Source: Streptomonospora nanhaiensis
Lineage (GTDB): Bacteria; Actinomycetota; Actinomycetes; Streptosporangiales; Streptosporangiaceae
NCBI RefSeq assembly: GCF_013410565.1
Contig: NZ_JACCFO010000001.1
Span: forward strand, 5,580,001 to 5,644,000
Length of the DNA stretch: 64,000 nucleotides
Reading direction: 5' to 3'
Shown one piece after another: positions 31,610-40,110 of this stretch. The notes beneath the pieces are model-generated. The model ran no database searches and had not been told where the DNA came from. It was given only the letters and a program-made list of their open reading frames with translations. The position numbers were made by a program, and so were the translations under genes. The stretch's first letter is position 1. Each line of letters begins with the position of its first letter.

Positions 31610-33640
31610 CTAGCCGTGTTCGCGCGGGCGGCCGGGAACGGGCTCCTCGGCGGGCGCGGCCGGGTCGCCGGCACCGGAGCCGCCCGTACCGGAGGCGCCG
31701 GCGGGTGCGGCCTCCCGCGCGGGGGCGCAGGCGGCGGAATCGGGCCCGTGCCCGTTCGCGCTCCGCCGAGGCTCCGGACGGGAGCCGGCGGCCAGCGCGC
31801 TGGGCTCGTTGGCCGACGCGTGGCCCCGCCCGGAGCGGCCGGCCGCGGCGCGCTGCTCGATGGGGCCGCGGTCGCCCCGCAGGTGGAAGGCCGTGTTGAC
31901 CAGGGCGATGTGCGACAGCGCCTGCGGGAAGTTGCCCACCTGCCGCCCCGCGGCCGGGTCGTACTCCTCGGCCAGCAGCCCGACGTCGTTGCACAGCCCC
32001 AGCAGCCGCTCGAACAGTTCGCGGCCCTCCTCCACCCGGCCCTGCATGATCAGGTTGTCGGCCAGCCAGAAGGTGCACGGCAGGAACGCGCCCTCGCCCG
32101 GCGGCAGGGCGTCGACCTCTGCGGTGTGCTCGTCCATGGTGTAGCGCAGCACGAACCCGTCGCTCATCAGGTCCCGCCGGACGGCCTCCACCGTGCCCTT
32201 CATGCGGGGGTCGTCGGCGGGCAGGAACCCCACGGCGCTGAGCAGCAGCAGCGAGCCGTCCAGCGCCTTGGAGCCGTAGAACTGGGTGAACGTGTTGCGC
32301 TCGGGGTCGAAGCCGTTGCGGCAGACGTCCTCGAAGATCTCCGAGCGCAGCCGCCGCCACCGCTCCACCGGGCCCTCCAGCCCGAACTCCTCGACCGCCT
32401 TGACCGCCCGGTCGGCCGCGATCCAGGCCATCACCTTGGAGTGGGTGAAGTCGCGCCGGGGGCCGCGCATCTCCCAGATGCCGTTGTCGGGGTCGCGCCA
32501 GTGCTCCTCCAGGAACTCCATGAGCGCGCACTGGAGGTCCCAGGCCGGGTCGTCCGGCGGGATGCCGCGCACCCGGGTCTGGTGCAGAGCGTCCATCAGT
32601 TCGCCGTAGACGTCGAGCTGCCAGTGCAGGTACGCCTCGTTGCCCACCCGCACCGGCTGGGAGCCGGCGTATCCGGCCAGCCACTCCAGTTCGACCTCGG
32701 GCAGCCGGCGCTCGCCCTGGATGCCGTACATGATCCGCATCTGGGCGGGCTCCCCGGCCACCGCGCGCAGCAGCCACTGCCGCCAGGCCACCGCCTCGTC
32801 GTCGTAGCCGGAGTTGAGCAGGGCCAGCAGGGTGAAGGTGGCGTCGCGGATCCAGCAGAAGCGGTAGTCCCAGTTGCGCACGCCGCCCAGCTGCTCGGGC
32901 AGGGAGGTGGTGGGGGCGGCCACGATTCCGCCGCTGGGGGAGTAGGTCAGCGCCTTCAGGGTGATCAGCGACCGCACGACCGCGTCGCGGTACTCGCCGT
33001 CGTAGCCGCACCGCCCGGCCCAGTCGCGCCACCACCGCTCGGTGCGCTCGATGGCGGCGCCCACGTCGACCCGCGCGGGCGCCGGGGCCTGCGGCGCCAC
33101 CCAGGCCAGGCGGAAGTCCACGACCTCGCCCGCCTCAACGGTGAACTCCGCTGTCGGGCACCCGGCCTCGCCCAGGTCGAAGGGCAGGTCGGAGGCCAGG
33201 TAGAGGGTGTCGGGCCCGGCGACGAAGCTGAGCCGGCCCCCGTCCTTGCGGGTCCAGGGCACGATGGCGCCGTAGTCGGGCCGGACCGCGATCTCGGTGC
33301 GCACCCGCACCCGCCCGCGCACGCCCTCGACCCGGCGCACCAGGTCGGGGTGCTCGTCGCGGACGGGCATGCAGTCGGTGACCCGCACGACGCCGTCCTC
33401 GGCGGCGAACTCGGTCTCCAGCACCAGGGAGTCGGGCCGGTAGCGCCGCCCCAGCAGGCGGTGCCCGCCGGCCGGGGCGACGCGCCAGTAGCCGTTGCCG
33501 CCGTCGCCGAGGAGGGCGGCGAAGCAGGCGCCGGAGTCGAAGCGGGGCAGGCACAGCCAGTCGATACTGCCGTCGGTTCCCACCAGGGCGGCGGTCTGGG
33601 TGTCTCCGATGAGGGCGTAGTCCTCGATGCGCAGTGGCAA
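31610..33640 (-). CDS. Glycoside hydrolase family 15 protein
   Basis: A 676-residue enzyme. The N-terminal beta-sandwich begins LRIEDYALIGDTQTAALVGTDGSIDWLCLPRFDS, the signature of the bacterial GH15 group. The (alpha/alpha)6 catalytic domain has NWDYRFCWIRDATFTLLALLNSGY and the region LLAEEYDPAAGRQVGNFPQALSH containing the expected catalytic Glu. A disordered Ala/Gly/Pro tail ends the protein. In mycobacteria related proteins are trehalases; in others glucoamylase-like or glucodextranase activity is found, so the substrate is open. TTG 33640 is the start, with GAGGAGGA before it. It is cytoplasmic by sequence. The stop is followed by the inverted repeat described separately. Confidence 0.9.
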   Translation of the reverse strand: MPLRIEDYALIGDTQTAALVGTDGSIDWLCLPRFDSGACFAALLGDGGNGYWRVAPAGGHRLLGRRYRPDSLVLETEFAAEDGVVRVTDCMPVRDEHPDLVRRVEGVRGRVRVRTEIAVRPDYGAIVPWTRKDGGRLSFVAGPDTLYLASDLPFDLGEAGCPTAEFTVEAGEVVDFRLAWVAPQAPAPARVDVGAAIERTERWWRDWAGRCGYDGEYRDAVVRSLITLKALTYSPSGGIVAAPTTSLPEQLGGVRNWDYRFCWIRDATFTLLALLNSGYDDEAVAWRQWLLRAVAGEPAQMRIMYGIQGERRLPEVELEWLAGYAGSQPVRVGNEAYLHWQLDVYGELMDALHQTRVRGIPPDDPAWDLQCALMEFLEEHWRDPDNGIWEMRGPRRDFTHSKVMAWIAADRAVKAVEEFGLEGPVERWRRLRSEIFEDVCRNGFDPERNTFTQFYGSKALDGSLLLLSAVGFLPADDPRMKGTVEAVRRDLMSDGFVLRYTMDEHTAEVDALPPGEGAFLPCTFWLADNLIMQGRVEEGRELFERLLGLCNDVGLLAEEYDPAAGRQVGNFPQALSHIALVNTAFHLRGDRGPIEQRAAAGRSGRGHASANEPSALAAGSRPEPRRSANGHGPDSAACAPAREAAPAGASGTGGSGAGDPAAPAEEPVPGRPREHG

Positions 33641-33706
33641 CCGGGTCCTCCTCGCGGCCGGGGGTCGGGCACGGTCGTTACCAGCCTTCCCCGAGATCGG
33701 CCGCGA

Positions 33707-34732
33707 TCACCGGCCGGCGCGGCGCAGCATCCGCCAGGCGAGGTACCCGGCCGCCGCCGCGGTGCCGGCGCCGGCCGCGGCGAGCCGGCCGGTGCGGCGG
33801 GACGCCCACTGCTGGGCGCTGGAGCCCTTGCTGCGGTCGTCGAAGGAGCCGTGCGCGCCGTAGTCGCGGCGGCCGGCGGCGTCGGCGGGCTCCCACAGGT
33901 TGGCGGGCTGGTCGGGGTCGCGGGGCTCGCCGGTCTGCTGGGCGGAGTAGCCGCCGCGCGCCAGGTAGCGGTCGAGCAGCCCGGGCGCGATCCGGTTGCC
34001 CAGAATGGTCTGCACGGTGGAGGCGCCGTCCCAGTACTCCCGCCGCCGCGGGTGGTCGGCGGCGCGCAGGATCGCGCGGGCGGCGACCTCGGGCTGGTAG
34101 ATGGGCGGTACGGGCTGGGCCTGCCGGGGCAGGCGCGAGCGCACCCAGTCGAACTGCGGGGTGTTCATGGCGGGCAGGTGCACCATGGTGGCGGCCACGC
34201 CCGAGCCGTCGTGCAGCAGTTCGCAGCGCAGCGACTCGTGGAAGCCCTGGACGGCGTGCTTGGCGGCGCAGTAGGCCGACTGGAGGGGGACGCCCCGGTG
34301 CGCCAGGGCGGAGCCGACCTGCACGACCGCGCCGCGGTCGCGCGGCAGCATGCGGGCCAGGGCGGCCTTGGTGCCGTGCACGTAGCCGAGGTAGGTGACC
34401 TCGGTGACGCGGCGGAACTCCGCGGGCTCGATCTCGCTGACCGGCGCGAAGACCCCGGTGAAGGCGACGTTGACCCACACGTCGATCGGGCCGAGTTCGG
34501 CCTCGGCGCGCTCGGCGGCGTGCTCGACCTGCGCGGAGTCGGCGACGTCGGTGGGGATCTCCAGCGGGGTGCCCCCCGCGGCGCGGACGTCCTCGGCGGC
34601 GCCGGCGAGGCCTTCGGCGCCGCGCGCCAGCAGGGCCACGCGGTCGCCTCGCCCGCCGAACGCCCGGGCGGCGGCCCTGCCGACACCGCCGCTGGCGCCG
34701 GTGACGACGACGGTTCTGGGCTGGTGGGCCAT
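33707..34732 (-). CDS. SDR family oxidoreductase with C-terminal extension
   Basis: A 341-residue short-chain dehydrogenase. The NAD(P) motif TGASGGVGRAAA is at residues 11-22; the NxAG-equivalent is VNVAFTG; the active site Ser and Y-x-x-x-K are in VVQVGSALAHRGVPLQSAYCAAKHAVQGF, followed by PAMNTP. After the Rossmann core (~residue 240) comes an extra ~100 residues with a YRLARG-like helix, a polar segment, then a short hydrophobic stretch (RLAAAGAGTAAAAGYLAWRML) that may associate with the membrane. The product belongs to a common actinobacterial group of unknown substrate. It is in the same direction as the next SDR but separated by 94 bases. Confidence 0.88.
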   Translation of the reverse strand: MAHQPRTVVVTGASGGVGRAAARAFGGRGDRVALLARGAEGLAGAAEDVRAAGGTPLEIPTDVADSAQVEHAAERAEAELGPIDVWVNVAFTGVFAPVSEIEPAEFRRVTEVTYLGYVHGTKAALARMLPRDRGAVVQVGSALAHRGVPLQSAYCAAKHAVQGFHESLRCELLHDGSGVAATMVHLPAMNTPQFDWVRSRLPRQAQPVPPIYQPEVAARAILRAADHPRRREYWDGASTVQTILGNRIAPGLLDRYLARGGYSAQQTGEPRDPDQPANLWEPADAAGRRDYGAHGSFDDRSKGSSAQQWASRRTGRLAAAGAGTAAAAGYLAWRMLRRAGR

Positions 34733-34826
34733 GGCGGACCTCCCGGTCGGTCGGCGGCGCGGGAGGCGGGAGGCCCGCGCCGGGCGGCTCGCGTGCGCCG
34801 CCGCCGCTACCCGGCGCGCGGCGCGG

Positions 34827-35669
34827 TTACACCCGTCTGCGCGGGTCGGCCAGGAGGGTGTCGGTGACCTCGCGCAGCCGCGCCGCGGCGGCGGGGTCGA
34901 AGTCGGGGCCGGTCATCGGCACCGGCCGGCGCCGGAAGAAGGCGGCGGCCGGCTCCGGCGGCGGGGAGTCCAGGAGTTCCCGGACGCGTGCGGCGGCCGC
35001 GGCGGCGGGCTGGGCCAGGAGCAGGGCGAGCGCCTTGGTGGCGGCGCGCGCGGGCAGGGGCAGGGGGTCGGCCATGGCGGTGCGCACGAAGCCGGGGTTG
35101 TAGAGCACGTAGCGGGTGCGGGCCCCGGGGTGGCGGGCGGGGAAGTCGGCGCCCAGCAGGTCGTTGCAGCGCGACCCCTGCATGGCCGCCCGCCGGCCGG
35201 AGTAGCGCCGGCGGAGTTGGAGGTCGTCCCAGGCGACGGTGCCGGGCAGGCCGCCGGGCCCGGCGAGGTTGGCGATCACCGGGCGCTCGGCGCGCTCCAG
35301 CAGCGGCAGCAGGCCCTCGCCGAGGACCGCGCGGCTGAGGTAGGCGAGCGCGAACGTGAACTCCAGGCCGTCGGCGGTCTCCACGCGGGTGGTCTGGAAG
35401 CGCTGCGCCCCGAACACGGCGCCGTCGAGGGCGCCGGCCAGGCCCGCGACCCGCTCGACGGCGCGGCGCATGCCGGCGAGGGTGCTGAGGTCGGCCTGGA
35501 CGAAGTGCGCCCGGGCGCCCGCGTCCAGGTCGGCCGCCTCGGCGAGGAACGCGGCGCCCTTGGCGGCGCCGCTGCCCAGGGCGATGACGCGGTCGCCCCG
35601 GCCGAGCAGGAGGCGGCCCAGGGCGCGCCCGATTCCGTCGGTGCCGCCGGTGATCGCGTAGGTGCGCAT
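34827..35669 (-). CDS. SDR family protein lacking the catalytic Tyr-Lys motif
   Basis: A 280-residue protein of the retinol-dehydrogenase-like SDR type. The cofactor motif TGGTDGIGRALG is at residues 8-19, and the following Rossmann strands and NLAGP are present. Where the active Y-x-x-x-K is expected the sequence is AAMQGSRCNDLLG, with Met and Arg at the Tyr and Lys positions; the related S-x-x-N pattern is kept. So it may bind NAD(P) but is unlikely to reduce by the classical mechanism. The start ATG 35669 has a GGGAG-like site. It is transcribed away from a TetR regulator, with two similar operators in the shared region. Confidence 0.82.
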   Translation of the reverse strand: MRTYAITGGTDGIGRALGRLLLGRGDRVIALGSGAAKGAAFLAEAADLDAGARAHFVQADLSTLAGMRRAVERVAGLAGALDGAVFGAQRFQTTRVETADGLEFTFALAYLSRAVLGEGLLPLLERAERPVIANLAGPGGLPGTVAWDDLQLRRRYSGRRAAMQGSRCNDLLGADFPARHPGARTRYVLYNPGFVRTAMADPLPLPARAATKALALLLAQPAAAAAARVRELLDSPPPEPAAAFFRRRPVPMTGPDFDPAAAARLREVTDTLLADPRRRV

Positions 35670-35690
35670 GGTCTCCCGCGCCTCTCTGAA

Positions 35691-35756
35691 GTCATCGAGT
35701 GATGACTGAACGGTAGGCGGAGTAGAGAGATAAGTCAACGATTGACGACTTATGCT
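35691..35756. promoter_or_regulatory. Two matching 16-base TetR operators between the SDR and TetR genes
   Basis: GTCATCGAGTGATGAC (35691-35706) and GTCAACGATTGACGAC (35734-35749) agree at 13 of 16 positions, are palindromic, and lie 43 bases apart, about four helical turns. The second overlaps the -10 box TATGCT (35751-35756) of the leaderless TetR gene. The first is close to the start of the SDR gene. They are the probable sites for the adjacent TetR repressor acting on both genes. Confidence 0.75.
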
Positions 35757-35762
35757 GACTCC

Positions 35763-36407
35763 ATGGACGCCACCGCACCCGGGCCCCGGCCCGGACCCCA
35801 GTCCCAGTCCCAGCCGGAGCCGGAGCCGAGGCCGCGCCGCCGCGACAGGGCGGCCACCCGCGCGGCCCTGCTCGACGCCGCCCGCCTGCGCTTCGGCCGC
35901 CACGGCTACGACGGCACCGGCGTGCGCGACATCGCCGCCGACGCCGGGGTCGACCCCGCCCTGGTGTTCCGCTACTTCGGCTCCAAGGAGCGCCTCTACG
36001 CCGAGGCGGTGCGGGCCGAGGTGCCGGCCGGACTCGCCGCCGACCGGCGGCGCCCGCTGGAGGCGATCACCGCCGACCTGCTGCACGACGTCGTCTTCGC
36101 AGACTGGTCGGCCTACGACGGAGAGCACCCGCTGCTGGTCATGCTGCGGTCGTCGGGGCGCGACCACGTGCGCGAGCAGTTGCGCACCCGCGTCTGCGAG
36201 GACTACCTGGGGGAGTTCACCCGGCGCCTTGAGGGCCCCGACGCGCACCTGCGGGCCGAACTCCTGGGCGCCCTGCTGCTGGGGATGGGCGTCATGCGCT
36301 CGCTGGTGGGCAGCCCGGCGCTGGGCGAGGCGTCCTTCGGCCAGGCCCGGCCGCTGGTCGACCGCGTGGTGGCCGCCCTCGCCCGGAACGAGGAGGGCGA
36401 CCGGTGA
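35763..36407 (+). CDS. TetR family transcriptional regulator
   Basis: A 214-residue repressor. The N-terminal 23 residues are Pro/Gln/Glu-rich. The helix-turn-helix (~25-75) reads ATRAALLDAARLRFGRHGYDGTGVRDIAADAGVDPALVFRYFGSKERLYAEAV, the standard TetR layout. The C-terminal ligand-binding domain is all-helical and ends with a TetR_C-like LLLGMGVMRSLVG. ATG 35763 is leaderless (TATGCT with six bases before it); the in-frame TTG 35742 is not supported. It is divergent from the SDR gene and probably represses both, the inducer being unknown. Confidence 0.92.
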   Translation: MDATAPGPRPGPQSQSQPEPEPRPRRRDRAATRAALLDAARLRFGRHGYDGTGVRDIAADAGVDPALVFRYFGSKERLYAEAVRAEVPAGLAADRRRPLEAITADLLHDVVFADWSAYDGEHPLLVMLRSSGRDHVREQLRTRVCEDYLGEFTRRLEGPDAHLRAELLGALLLGMGVMRSLVGSPALGEASFGQARPLVDRVVAALARNEEGDR

Positions 36408-36459
36408 GGACGCCCCCGGCCGCGTGCGGGGCCGTCCTCCGCGGCGCCGGGCCGCCGGG

Positions 36460-36828
36460 TCAGCCGATCCGCCCCGCGAAGTAGGCCAGCGCCGCGACGG
36501 CCAGGCCGAGGAACGCCGCCGGGAACGCGATGTTGTGGAACACCCGCGCGCGGACGTGGGCGGCCACCGCGCCGACGAAGAACAGCACCAGCCCCGCGGC
36601 CGCCGCCAGGCCGACGAGCGGCAGGCCGAGCAGGCCCAGCACCAGCCCGGCCGTACCGGCCCCCTCCAGGAGCGCCAGGTAGGGGATCCAGGCGTGGTCC
36701 ACGCCGACCTCGGCGGCGTTGCGCAGCATGAACCGCGCCCGGACGGCCTTGGCGGCGACCTCGGCGGCGTTGGCGAGGACGCAGAGCAGGGTCGCGGCGA
36801 ACAGCGCGCCGCCGACGCCCCCGGTCAC
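36460..36828 (-). CDS. DoxX family membrane protein
   Basis: A 122-residue integral membrane protein with four predicted helices (ALFAATLLCVLANAAEVAAKAV, WIPYLALLEGAGTAGLVLGLL, LVGLAAAAGLVLFFVGAVAAHV and NIAFPAAFLGLAVAALAYF). The RARFMLRNAAEVGVD and HVRARVFHNIAFP segments match DoxX/DoxD-like proteins, which are found with redox or sulfur-related modules. The GTG 36828 start sits inside the stop of a 34-codon reading frame (GTGA overlap). It is divergent from an ECF41-type sigma factor; DoxX proteins beside such sigma factors occur elsewhere and may be part of the target regulon. Confidence 0.8.
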   Translation of the reverse strand: MTGGVGGALFAATLLCVLANAAEVAAKAVRARFMLRNAAEVGVDHAWIPYLALLEGAGTAGLVLGLLGLPLVGLAAAAGLVLFFVGAVAAHVRARVFHNIAFPAAFLGLAVAALAYFAGRIG

Positions 36829-36929
36829 CGGGGGCACCGCCCGGGCGCGGCGGCGGGGCGTGGAAGGGCCGGCGCCCCGGCCTGCGGGCGCGCCGGGGCG
36901 GCGCCGGACCGGGCGATGACTATGCTCAT
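36825..36929 (-). CDS. Possible 34-residue leader ORF coupled to the DoxX gene
   Basis: ATG 36929, with GAGAGGA in front, encodes a short Arg/Pro/Ala-rich peptide beginning MSIVIARSG, ending in a TGA that overlaps the DoxX start by four bases. The ribosome-binding site is better than that of DoxX itself. It may couple translation of DoxX, or be the real N terminus of DoxX broken by a frameshift. No family is recognisable. Confidence 0.35.
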   Translation of the reverse strand: MSIVIARSGAAPARPQAGAPALPRPAAAPGRCPR

Positions 36930-37011
36930 GGGTGTCGTCCTCTCGTGCGTGTCGGGTCGGGCCCACTCGCCGCTCCTGACGCCGAGCACGCGTGAAAGGT
37001 GACCCCCTCCC

Positions 37012-37884
37012 GTGGAAAACGTCGAACTTTTCGAGTCGGCACGGCCCCGGCTGGTCTCCCTGGCCCACCGGATCGTCGGCTCCCGCCACGACGCCGAGGA
37101 CGCCGTCCAGACCGCCTGGCTGCGCCTGAGCGCGGCCGACCCCGCAGAGGTCGCCAACCCCGAGGGCTGGCTCACCACGGTGACCGCGCGGGTGTGCCTC
37201 GACCTGCTCCGCGCCCGCCGGCGGCGCGGCGAACTCCCGCTGCTGTCCGAGGACCTGCCCGTCGAGGCGGTCCGCGCCGACGAGGCGTTCCTCCGCCGCG
37301 AGGACGTCTCCCGGGCGCTGCTCGTGCTCCTGGGCGAACTGTCGCCCCGCCAGCGGGTGGCCTACGTCCTGCACGACCTCTTCGCGGTCCCGTTCGACGG
37401 GGTCGCCGCCGTGCTCGGCACCAGCACCGACGCGGCGAAGAAGCTGGCCAGCCGCGCCCGGGTACGGCTGCGCGGCGCCCGGCCGGGCGAAGGCGGCGGG
37501 GAGCACGCCGGACACGCCGACATCGTGGAGGCGTTCCTGGCGGCGGCACGCGGCGGCGACATCGCCCGCCTGGTGGACCTGCTGGCCCCCGACGCCGTCC
37601 GCCGGGCCGACCCCCGGCTGCTCCCGGCGGGCGCGCCGGTCGAGGTGCGCGGCGCCGCGGCGATCGCCGAGGAGACCACGGCCTTCCGCGACCGGATCGC
37701 GGCCGCCGCACCCGTGCTGGTCGGCGGGTGTCCCGGCGCGGTCATCGCGCCCGGCGGGCACCCCTACGCGCTCATCCGGTTCGCCGTCGGCGCCGGACGC
37801 GTCGCCGCGATCGACATCACCCCCTACACGCCCGGGGCGGTGGGGCCGGCGGCCGCGCCCGGCACCGCGCGGGCCGGGCGCTGA
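37012..37884 (+). CDS. ECF41-type RNA polymerase sigma factor with SnoaL-like C-terminal domain
   Basis: A 290-residue sigma factor. Region 2 (~10-75) contains SARPRLVSLAHRIVGSRHDAEDAVQTAWLRL; region 4 (~110-165) contains LSPRQRVAYVLHDLFAVPFDGVAAVLGTSTDAAKKLASRARVRL with a -35 binding helix. The C-terminal ~100 residues (HADIVEAFLAAARGGDIARLVDLLAPDAVRRAD...) form a SnoaL-like fold, as in SigJ/ECF41 factors, where this domain regulates activity intramolecularly without an anti-sigma factor. Start GTG 37012 has GAAAGG upstream. DoxX is divergently encoded, so regulation of that gene or an unknown promoter is likely. Confidence 0.92.
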   Translation: MENVELFESARPRLVSLAHRIVGSRHDAEDAVQTAWLRLSAADPAEVANPEGWLTTVTARVCLDLLRARRRRGELPLLSEDLPVEAVRADEAFLRREDVSRALLVLLGELSPRQRVAYVLHDLFAVPFDGVAAVLGTSTDAAKKLASRARVRLRGARPGEGGGEHAGHADIVEAFLAAARGGDIARLVDLLAPDAVRRADPRLLPAGAPVEVRGAAAIAEETTAFRDRIAAAAPVLVGGCPGAVIAPGGHPYALIRFAVGAGRVAAIDITPYTPGAVGPAAAPGTARAGR

Positions 37885-37972
37885 CCAAGCGCCGCCGGGG
37901 TGCGGCCGGAGGCGGACCGGACGGCGCGGGTGCGCGCGGCCGGCCGCGCCCGGCGGGCCGGGCGGCGGCCCG

Positions 37973-38272
37973 TCAGACGCCCACGCCGCCCTGGACGCGG
38001 ACCTCCTGGCTGGTGAACTCCCCGGCGAGCATGGGCATCGCGGCGCTGATCGCCTCCTGCGTCTCCGGGAGTTGGAGCGAGGCGGCGTGGTGCTCGCGCG
38101 ACTCCCACACCTCGCTGACCCACACCGTGACGTCGTCGTCGGCGGCCGTGCCCACCACGTAGAGGTGGCAGCCGGCGGCGCGCAGGCCCTCGGCGCCGCT
38201 GAGGAGGATCGCCACCACCTCGTCGCGCCGCCCCGGCTTGGTCTTCATGGAGTTGATGGTGCCGTAGGTCAT
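37973..38272 (-). CDS. Antibiotic biosynthesis monooxygenase (ABM)-like protein
   Basis: A 99-residue dimeric alpha/beta-barrel-type protein. The N-terminal GTINSMKTKPGRRDEVVAIL, central LYVVGTAADDDVTVWVSEVWESREHHAASLQLPE and C-terminal AMPMLAGEFTSQEV match the ABM group of small quinol or haem-interacting enzymes and domains. Single-domain members have no certain catalysis. ATG 38272 has a GGGGG site. It lies alone between the sigma factor (opposite strand) and the pyruvyl transferase-like gene. Function uncertain. Confidence 0.82.
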   Translation of the reverse strand: MTYGTINSMKTKPGRRDEVVAILLSGAEGLRAAGCHLYVVGTAADDDVTVWVSEVWESREHHAASLQLPETQEAISAAMPMLAGEFTSQEVRVQGGVGV

Positions 38273-38417
38273 GGTCCCCCCAGGGTCGGAATGGGCGCGG
38301 GTCGTGTGCGCTGCGGCATCGTCGCACGCGGTGCCGACAACCCGGGCGGCGCCCGTGCCGGGGGCGGCCCGGGCACGCGGCTGCGGCGGATGCGGTGCGC
38401 CCGTGCGGAGCGCGCGG

Positions 38418-39389
38418 TCAGGCGCCCTGGAGGGTGTCGGCGTCGGGACCGGGCCGGGGCTCGGCGCCGGCGGCCTCGGCGGGGCGGGGCAGGCGGTGGG
38501 CGACCAGCGCGGCGAGCAGGTCGGCGACCAGCGGGGAGCGGTCGCGGGCGGTGGCCGCCGCCCACCCCGCGCGGGCGCGCGCGGCGGGCGACAGGCACCA
38601 GTCCCACAGCCCGTCCAGGCGTTCGCGGCCCAGCGGCTCACCGGGCTCGCGCACGGCGACGGCGGGCCAGCCCAGGGCGCGCGCCTGCGCGCTGACCTTG
38701 GCGCCGCCCAGCACCGGGTCGACCGCGATAGCCGGGACGCCGTTGCGCAGCGCGAACACCAGGCCGTGCAGCCGGGTGGACACCACCAGGTCCACCCGGC
38801 GGACGAGGGCGTCGAACGCGCTGTAGGACGCGCAGTGCCGCCAGTCGGCGGCGTCGAGGCGGGTGTCCAGGGGCACCCGCGCGCAGTCCTTGGCGGTCAG
38901 CCAGGCCGCGAGTTCGGCGTGCACGTCGTCGTGGCCGCCGCTTGCGCCGTACTCGGGCTGGTGCGGCGCCGCCACCACCCCCACCACGGGGACGGCGGGC
39001 CGGTCGGGCGCGGCGGCGGCCAGGTCGGGCCGGGGCGCCGCATCGGGGGCGTCGCGGGGGAGGACGGAGTCGAAGCCGCGCACGGCGGGGTCGCCGGGGT
39101 CGATGACCGACACCCCGACCGCGATGCGGCGGCAGTGCGCGAACCGGGTGTGCAGGTCGCGGACCTGCCGTCCGTGCGCGGGGCCGCACACGAAGAGCAG
39201 CAGGTCGTAGTCGGTGGGGTCGAGATCGTCCAGGACAGGGGCGTCCAGGCGCACGTTGGGACTGCGCCCGAGGTCGTGGGGAATCCCGGCCTCGCGCAGC
39301 GCGGCGGCGACGGTGAGGGCCGCGCCCACGTCGCCGGCCGTGGCCTCGCCGTGCAGGAACCCGAACCATCCGGTGATCAGTGCTCGCAT
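38418..39389 (-). CDS. Polysaccharide pyruvyl transferase family protein
   Basis: A 323-residue protein of the CsaB/WcaK-type pyruvyl transferase family. It starts RALITGWFGFLHGEATAGDVGAALTVAAALREAG, a Rossmann-like half, and has the family's C-terminal key segment LVVSTRLHGLVFALRNGVPAIAVDP (the RLHG histidine). A polar DAADWRHCASYSAFDAL helix lies between. These enzymes transfer pyruvate from PEP to sugar hydroxyls of cell-wall or exopolysaccharide chains; others have lost activity and act as sulfur- or sugar-binding proteins. It is isolated here with no glycosyltransferases around it, so the target cannot be inferred. ATG 39389 lacks a strong Shine-Dalgarno sequence. Confidence 0.82.
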   Translation of the reverse strand: MRALITGWFGFLHGEATAGDVGAALTVAAALREAGIPHDLGRSPNVRLDAPVLDDLDPTDYDLLLFVCGPAHGRQVRDLHTRFAHCRRIAVGVSVIDPGDPAVRGFDSVLPRDAPDAAPRPDLAAAAPDRPAVPVVGVVAAPHQPEYGASGGHDDVHAELAAWLTAKDCARVPLDTRLDAADWRHCASYSAFDALVRRVDLVVSTRLHGLVFALRNGVPAIAVDPVLGGAKVSAQARALGWPAVAVREPGEPLGRERLDGLWDWCLSPAARARAGWAAATARDRSPLVADLLAALVAHRLPRPAEAAGAEPRPGPDADTLQGA

Positions 39390-39516
39390 GCGCGCCCCGC
39401 TACCCACAAGAGCGGCGCCATGACGCACGGGATCGGGCGCGCGGGCCGCCGGGGAGCGGGCCGGGCGGGGCGGGCGGGGCCCGGCCACCCCGCCGGGCCG
39501 GGAGCGCGGGCGGAGC

Positions 39517-40110
39517 CTACTGCTTGGCCGGGCGGTAGGTGCAGACCAGCACGCCGGTGGAGGTGGTCGCGGTGGACACCAGCTCCAGCGGCCGGGCGCG
39601 GCCGTCGTCGGGGAATCCGCGCTTGCCGCCGCCCAGGGTGATGGGCTCGATCATCACCCGGTACTCGTCGACCAGGTCGCGGGAGACGAGCTGGCGGGAG
39701 AGGTTGGAGCTGCCCATGATGTGGAGGTCGCCGCCGTCCTCGTCGCGCAGCCGCCCGATGGCGCCGAACACGTCGTCGGCGGGCAGGAGGGTGGTGTTCC
39801 ACCGCATGTCGTCGGGGGTGAGGGTGGTCGAGGCGACGTACTTGGGCACCGCGTTCATGTGGTCGGCGAACGGGTCGGCGCCGGCGCGGTCGGGCCAGGC
39901 GTCGGCCATGACCTGCCAAGTGCGGCGGCCGAACAGCAGCGCCTGGGTGGTGGCGATGGCCTCGCCGATGAACTCGCCCATGACCTTCTCGTCGAAGTAG
40001 GGCATGGACCACCCCCCGTGCGCGAACCCGCCGTCGGTGTCCTCCTCACGCCCACCCGGCGCCTGCACCACGCCGTCGAGGCTCATGAAGTAGCTCAGTA
40101 CGATCCGCAT
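39517..40110 (-). CDS. Dihydrofolate reductase family protein (RibD C-terminal-like)
   Basis: A 197-residue protein with the DHFR fold of the RibD C-terminal group. It begins MRIVLSYFMSLDGVVQAPGG, then LLFGRRTWQVMADAWPDR, a hallmark NADPH-binding loop, and DGGDLHIMGSSNLSRQLVSRDLVDEYRVMIEPITLGGGKR. Actinomycete members of this group are annotated as reductases with unknown pteridine or other substrate, distinct from folate-producing DHFR. ATG 40110 has AAGGAG eight bases upstream. It is the last gene before the CRISPR remnant. Confidence 0.9.
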   Translation of the reverse strand: MRIVLSYFMSLDGVVQAPGGREEDTDGGFAHGGWSMPYFDEKVMGEFIGEAIATTQALLFGRRTWQVMADAWPDRAGADPFADHMNAVPKYVASTTLTPDDMRWNTTLLPADDVFGAIGRLRDEDGGDLHIMGSSNLSRQLVSRDLVDEYRVMIEPITLGGGKRGFPDDGRARPLELVSTATTSTGVLVCTYRPAKQ

